The notes below the pieces were generated by a model. That model saw only the letters and a program-made list of their open reading frames with translations, was not told the origin of the DNA and made no database searches. A program made the translations under genes and the position numbers. Below are positions 6,434-8,014 of a stretch of DNA of 8,014 nucleotides, one piece after another. This stretch comes from an uncultured Pseudomonadota bacterium (GTDB lineage: Bacteria > Pseudomonadota > Gammaproteobacteria > Burkholderiales > Methylophilaceae): contig CAIOPD010000159.1 of NCBI GenBank assembly GCA_903860085.1, forward strand, positions 1-8,014. Reading direction: 5' to 3'. The stretch's first letter is position 1. Each line of letters begins with the position of its first letter.

Positions 6434-7147
6434 GATCAGAAATACGGTTGGTTTTTTATGTAGGTCTGGTAGAGAGTTTTTTTGCATTTTATTCCACTCA
6501 GCAATGGTTTTCGTTAGGATAAATTCATCCTCTAAGCTTATATTACAAGCAATGCATAGTTTCGTATTGGGCTGACATTGCGCCAGAATATCTTCAAATA
6601 AATGTTGATTTCGGTAGGGGGTTTCAATAAAAATCTGCGTTTCATGATTTTTACCTGAGATTCTTTCAATTTCTTTTAAGCGTTGGATACGTGCTGCTTT
6701 GTCTGCGGGAATGTATCCTAGAAAGGTAAAGCGTTGCCCATTTAAACCAGAGGCCATTAATCCCATTAAAATAGAGCTAGGCCCTACCAATGGAGAAACT
6801 CTGATTCCCTTTTGATGCGCTAACTGTGCTAATTTAGCACCAGGGTCAGCAATGCCAGGGCAACCGGCTTCACTCATTAATCCGACATCAATACCTGCCA
6901 ATAGAGGCTTTAAGAGGGCTGGTAACTCTTGGTCTGTAGTGTGTTCGTTTAAGGTATTTAATACTAGCTCACGTACTGGCTTATTGGTTTTAATCGCACT
7001 TAAGAAATGCCGCGCTGTTTTCTCGTTTTCTACAACGAATGTTTCTAACTGCTGTGCGATAGCGACTACTTCTGGTGGCAATACTTTCGTTATATTGTCA
7101 GCGCCCATGGTGACTGGTATTAAATATAAGGTGCCTAATTTTTGCAT
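6425..7147 (-). CDS. RsmI-like SAM-dependent methyltransferase (short paralogue)
   Basis: The 240-aa protein belongs to the tetrapyrrole methylase (TP_methylase) superfamily and is nearest to RsmI/YraL (COG0313), the 16S rRNA C1402 ribose methylase. Matching segments are GTLYLIPV (5-12), MSEAGCPGIADPG (91-103, RsmI VSDAGTPLINDPG), GPSSILMGLMASGLNG (122-137, SAM-binding region), RFTFLGYIP (139-147) and IETPYRN (174-180, RsmI YESTHRL). It differs from true RsmI: the PTPIGNL ending of the first motif is PVTMGAD, the AEDTR segment is replaced by ENEKTARHF (40-48), and the C-terminal extension is missing (RsmI is near 286 aa). I therefore call it a paralogue and do not assign the rRNA target. The ATG at 7147 is the only reasonable start, since an in-frame TAG lies eight codons upstream and no other start codon intervenes. 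GAG nine nt before it is a fair ribosome binding site. It follows maf by 26 nt and is probably co-transcribed with it. Confidence 0.88.
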   Translation of the reverse strand: MQKLGTLYLIPVTMGADNITKVLPPEVVAIAQQLETFVVENEKTARHFLSAIKTNKPVRELVLNTLNEHTTDQELPALLKPLLAGIDVGLMSEAGCPGIADPGAKLAQLAHQKGIRVSPLVGPSSILMGLMASGLNGQRFTFLGYIPADKAARIQRLKEIERISGKNHETQIFIETPYRNQHLFEDILAQCQPNTKLCIACNISLEDEFILTKTIAEWNKMQKNSLPDLHKKPTVFLILS

Positions 7148-7173
7148 GCAGTTTTTCTCAATGATTACCTAGT

Positions 7174-7755
7174 CTAAATGACGGCAATACCTTCATTTTG
7201 TAGCATATTAACTAACTTAATAAGCGGCAAGCCAATCAACGCATTGGGATCATCACCAACCATTCTTTCTATAATAGCAATCCCTAAACCTTCAGACTTT
7301 GCACTACCTGCACAGTTGTAAGGCTGTTCTTTTTGAAGGTAATTCTCGATCTGCGCGTCAGATAACTCTCGAAATTTAACGGTATATGGTACTACTTCAG
7401 CCTGCATATGGTCTGTCGTTGGGTTATATAAGCATAGGGCACTATGAAACACGACTTCACGTCCACGCATCAATCGTAGTTGTAACGCAGCATTCTCATG
7501 ATTGCCAGGCTTACCAAGTTGGATGTTATCAAGCGTGGCAACTTGATCACAGCCAATAATTAACGATTGCGTATGGCTAAGACCTACTTTACGGGCTTTT
7601 AATTGCGCTAGGCGTAGCGCGGTTTGTGATGGCAACTCTTGGGTTAACGCACTTTCATCTACTTCTGGCGCGATGCAAGTAAAAGGCAGTTGCAGGCGAG
7701 ATAATAACTCTCGCCTATAGATAGATGATGAAGCTAGGATTAAGCTAGAGGTCAT
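7174..7755 (-). CDS. maf: Maf/YceF-like 7-methyl-GTP pyrophosphatase
   Basis: The 193-aa Maf-family nucleotide pyrophosphatase hydrolyses a nucleoside triphosphate to the monophosphate plus PPi. It resembles E. coli YceF, whose reported substrate is 7-methyl-GTP, more than YhdE (dTTP/UTP). Motifs seen are LILASSSIYRRELL (5-18), the P-loop-like start of the family, PEVDES (30-35), IIGCDQV (66-72) with the likely catalytic Asp70, GKPGNHENA (81-89), NCAGSAKSEGLGI (147-159) and GDDPNALIGLPLI (167-179). The DQ after the GC pair and the AGSxKSEG and GLPLI motifs are the YceF-type version. Cys69 replaces the Ser usually found in YceF GSDQV, which is a mild change. The start at 7755 lacks a clear Shine-Dalgarno. 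It lies only 22 nt beyond the U-tract of a terminator belonging to the upstream gene. The downstream partner is the RsmI-like methyltransferase. Confidence 0.93.
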   Translation of the reverse strand: MTSSLILASSSIYRRELLSRLQLPFTCIAPEVDESALTQELPSQTALRLAQLKARKVGLSHTQSLIIGCDQVATLDNIQLGKPGNHENAALQLRLMRGREVVFHSALCLYNPTTDHMQAEVVPYTVKFRELSDAQIENYLQKEQPYNCAGSAKSEGLGIAIIERMVGDDPNALIGLPLIKLVNMLQNEGIAVI

Positions 7756-7777
7756 AATTTACTTTTTGGATATCAAT

Positions 7778-7806
7778 AAAAAAAACCGACAGTACTAGAC
7801 TGTCGG
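7778..7806 (-). terminator. Intrinsic terminator downstream of the biotin-carrier gene
   Basis: Read on the minus strand there is an 8-bp perfect GC-containing stem (CCGACAGT with ACTGTCGG, arms at 7799-7806 and 7786-7793) with a 5-nt loop. It is followed directly by eight T (7778-7785). This is a textbook Rho-independent terminator for the minus-strand gene ending at 7853. The same DNA read on the plus strand has a stem without a following T-run, so it is one-directional. It ends 22 bp before the maf start codon. Confidence 0.88.
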
Positions 7807-7828
7807 CTTAAGCTTGTACTTTCCTTTG

Positions 7829-7846
7829 GACTGACCATTGCCAGTC
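7829..7846 (-). other. Small stem-loop ahead of the terminator
   Basis: GACTG and CAGTC (7829-7833 and 7842-7846) can form a 5-bp stem with an 8-nt loop. On the minus strand it lies just after the stop of the biotin-carrier gene and 22 nt before the terminator stem. It has no T-tract of its own. It may only stabilise the 3' end of the transcript, or it may be chance. Confidence 0.25.
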
Positions 7847-7852
7847 GATTAT

Positions 7853-8014
7853 TTACTCAGGTTGAATTTCAAGTAAAGACTCATCCGGCGTTACCGTATC
7901 GCCTTTGCTCACAAATACTGCAACTACAATTCCTGTTGCTGCCGCTTGAATTTCATTTTCCATCTTCATCGCTTCAATGACCAATACGCCATCACCAGCA
8001 TTCACTTTGTCGCC
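7853..8014 (-). CDS. Biotin carboxyl-carrier domain, C-terminal end of a biotin-dependent (de)carboxylase
   Basis: The minus-strand frame is open to the window edge. The last 53 residues are visible, ending at TAA (7853-7855). They form the C-terminal part of a biotinyl/lipoyl domain. The biotin attachment motif EAMKMEN is intact, with the modified Lys at residue 17 of the fragment (bases 7964-7966). It is followed by EIQAAATGIV and the typical closing strand GDTVTPDESLLEIQPE. The ME after the biotinyl-Lys fits the carrier domain at the end of oxaloacetate decarboxylase alpha or pyruvate carboxylase subunit B at least as well as AccB. The upstream part that would decide this is outside the window. 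A strong terminator lies 46 nt after the stop. The domain call is secure; the parent enzyme is a guess. Confidence 0.85.
   Translation of the reverse strand, partial: GDKVNAGDGVLVIEAMKMENEIQAAATGIVVAVFVSKGDTVTPDESLLEIQPE

Noticed and set aside
6852..7172. 106-aa plus-strand open frame opposite the RsmI-like gene
   Set aside because: It is the reverse of a coding frame with clear methyltransferase motifs, and nothing in its own translation is recognisable.
1..8014. CRISPR array, tRNA, mobile element or defence island
   Set aside because: No regularly spaced repeats, cloverleaf, transposase, integrase, toxin or nuclease genes other than RNase HII were found. Nearly all bases belong to housekeeping genes.

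Overview
This window looks like ordinary chromosomal housekeeping DNA from a Gram-negative bacterium, most likely a betaproteobacterium of moderately low GC. By eye the GC content is in the low-to-mid 40s percent. The order bamA - skp/ompH - lpxD - fabZ - lpxA - lpxB - rnhB is the standard proteobacterial outer-membrane biogenesis cluster. The convergent partner genes (a short RsmI-like methyltransferase and a YceF-type Maf) fit a betaproteobacterium. The Methylophilaceae (Methylotenera/Methylophilus type) are my best guess, but that is inference and would need a database search.

Left part (1-6405, + strand): the 3' two thirds of bamA (end of POTRA3, POTRA4-5 and the whole barrel) is followed after 124 bp by skp, which appears to use a TTG start behind a strong Shine-Dalgarno. 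Next come lpxD, fabZ, lpxA, lpxB and rnhB with gaps of 34, 47, 3 and 6 nt and then a 4-nt overlap, so they probably form one transcription and translation unit. BamA folds outer-membrane proteins and Skp chaperones them through the periplasm. LpxA, LpxD and LpxB make the lipid A disaccharide precursor. FabZ competes with LpxA and LpxD for 3-hydroxyacyl-ACP, which is the usual explanation for its place in the cluster. RnhB removes RNA from DNA and is simply carried in the operon.

Right part (6406-8014, - strand): a SAM-dependent methyltransferase of the RsmI/tetrapyrrole-methylase fold and a maf gene (YceF-like 7-methyl-GTP pyrophosphatase) form a two-gene unit converging on rnhB. Upstream of maf, a clear intrinsic terminator ends a further minus-strand gene. 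Only its last 53 residues are visible, a biotin carboxyl-carrier domain with an intact EAMKM motif, probably from an OadA/PycB-like biotin-dependent enzyme.

I see no CRISPR array, tRNA, rRNA, insertion sequence, integrase or other sign of horizontal transfer, and no new biological system. The points most worth a second look are the divergent RsmI paralogue next to maf, the bulky residue at the LpxA acyl-chain ruler position, the TTG start of skp, and the terminator sitting directly in front of maf.
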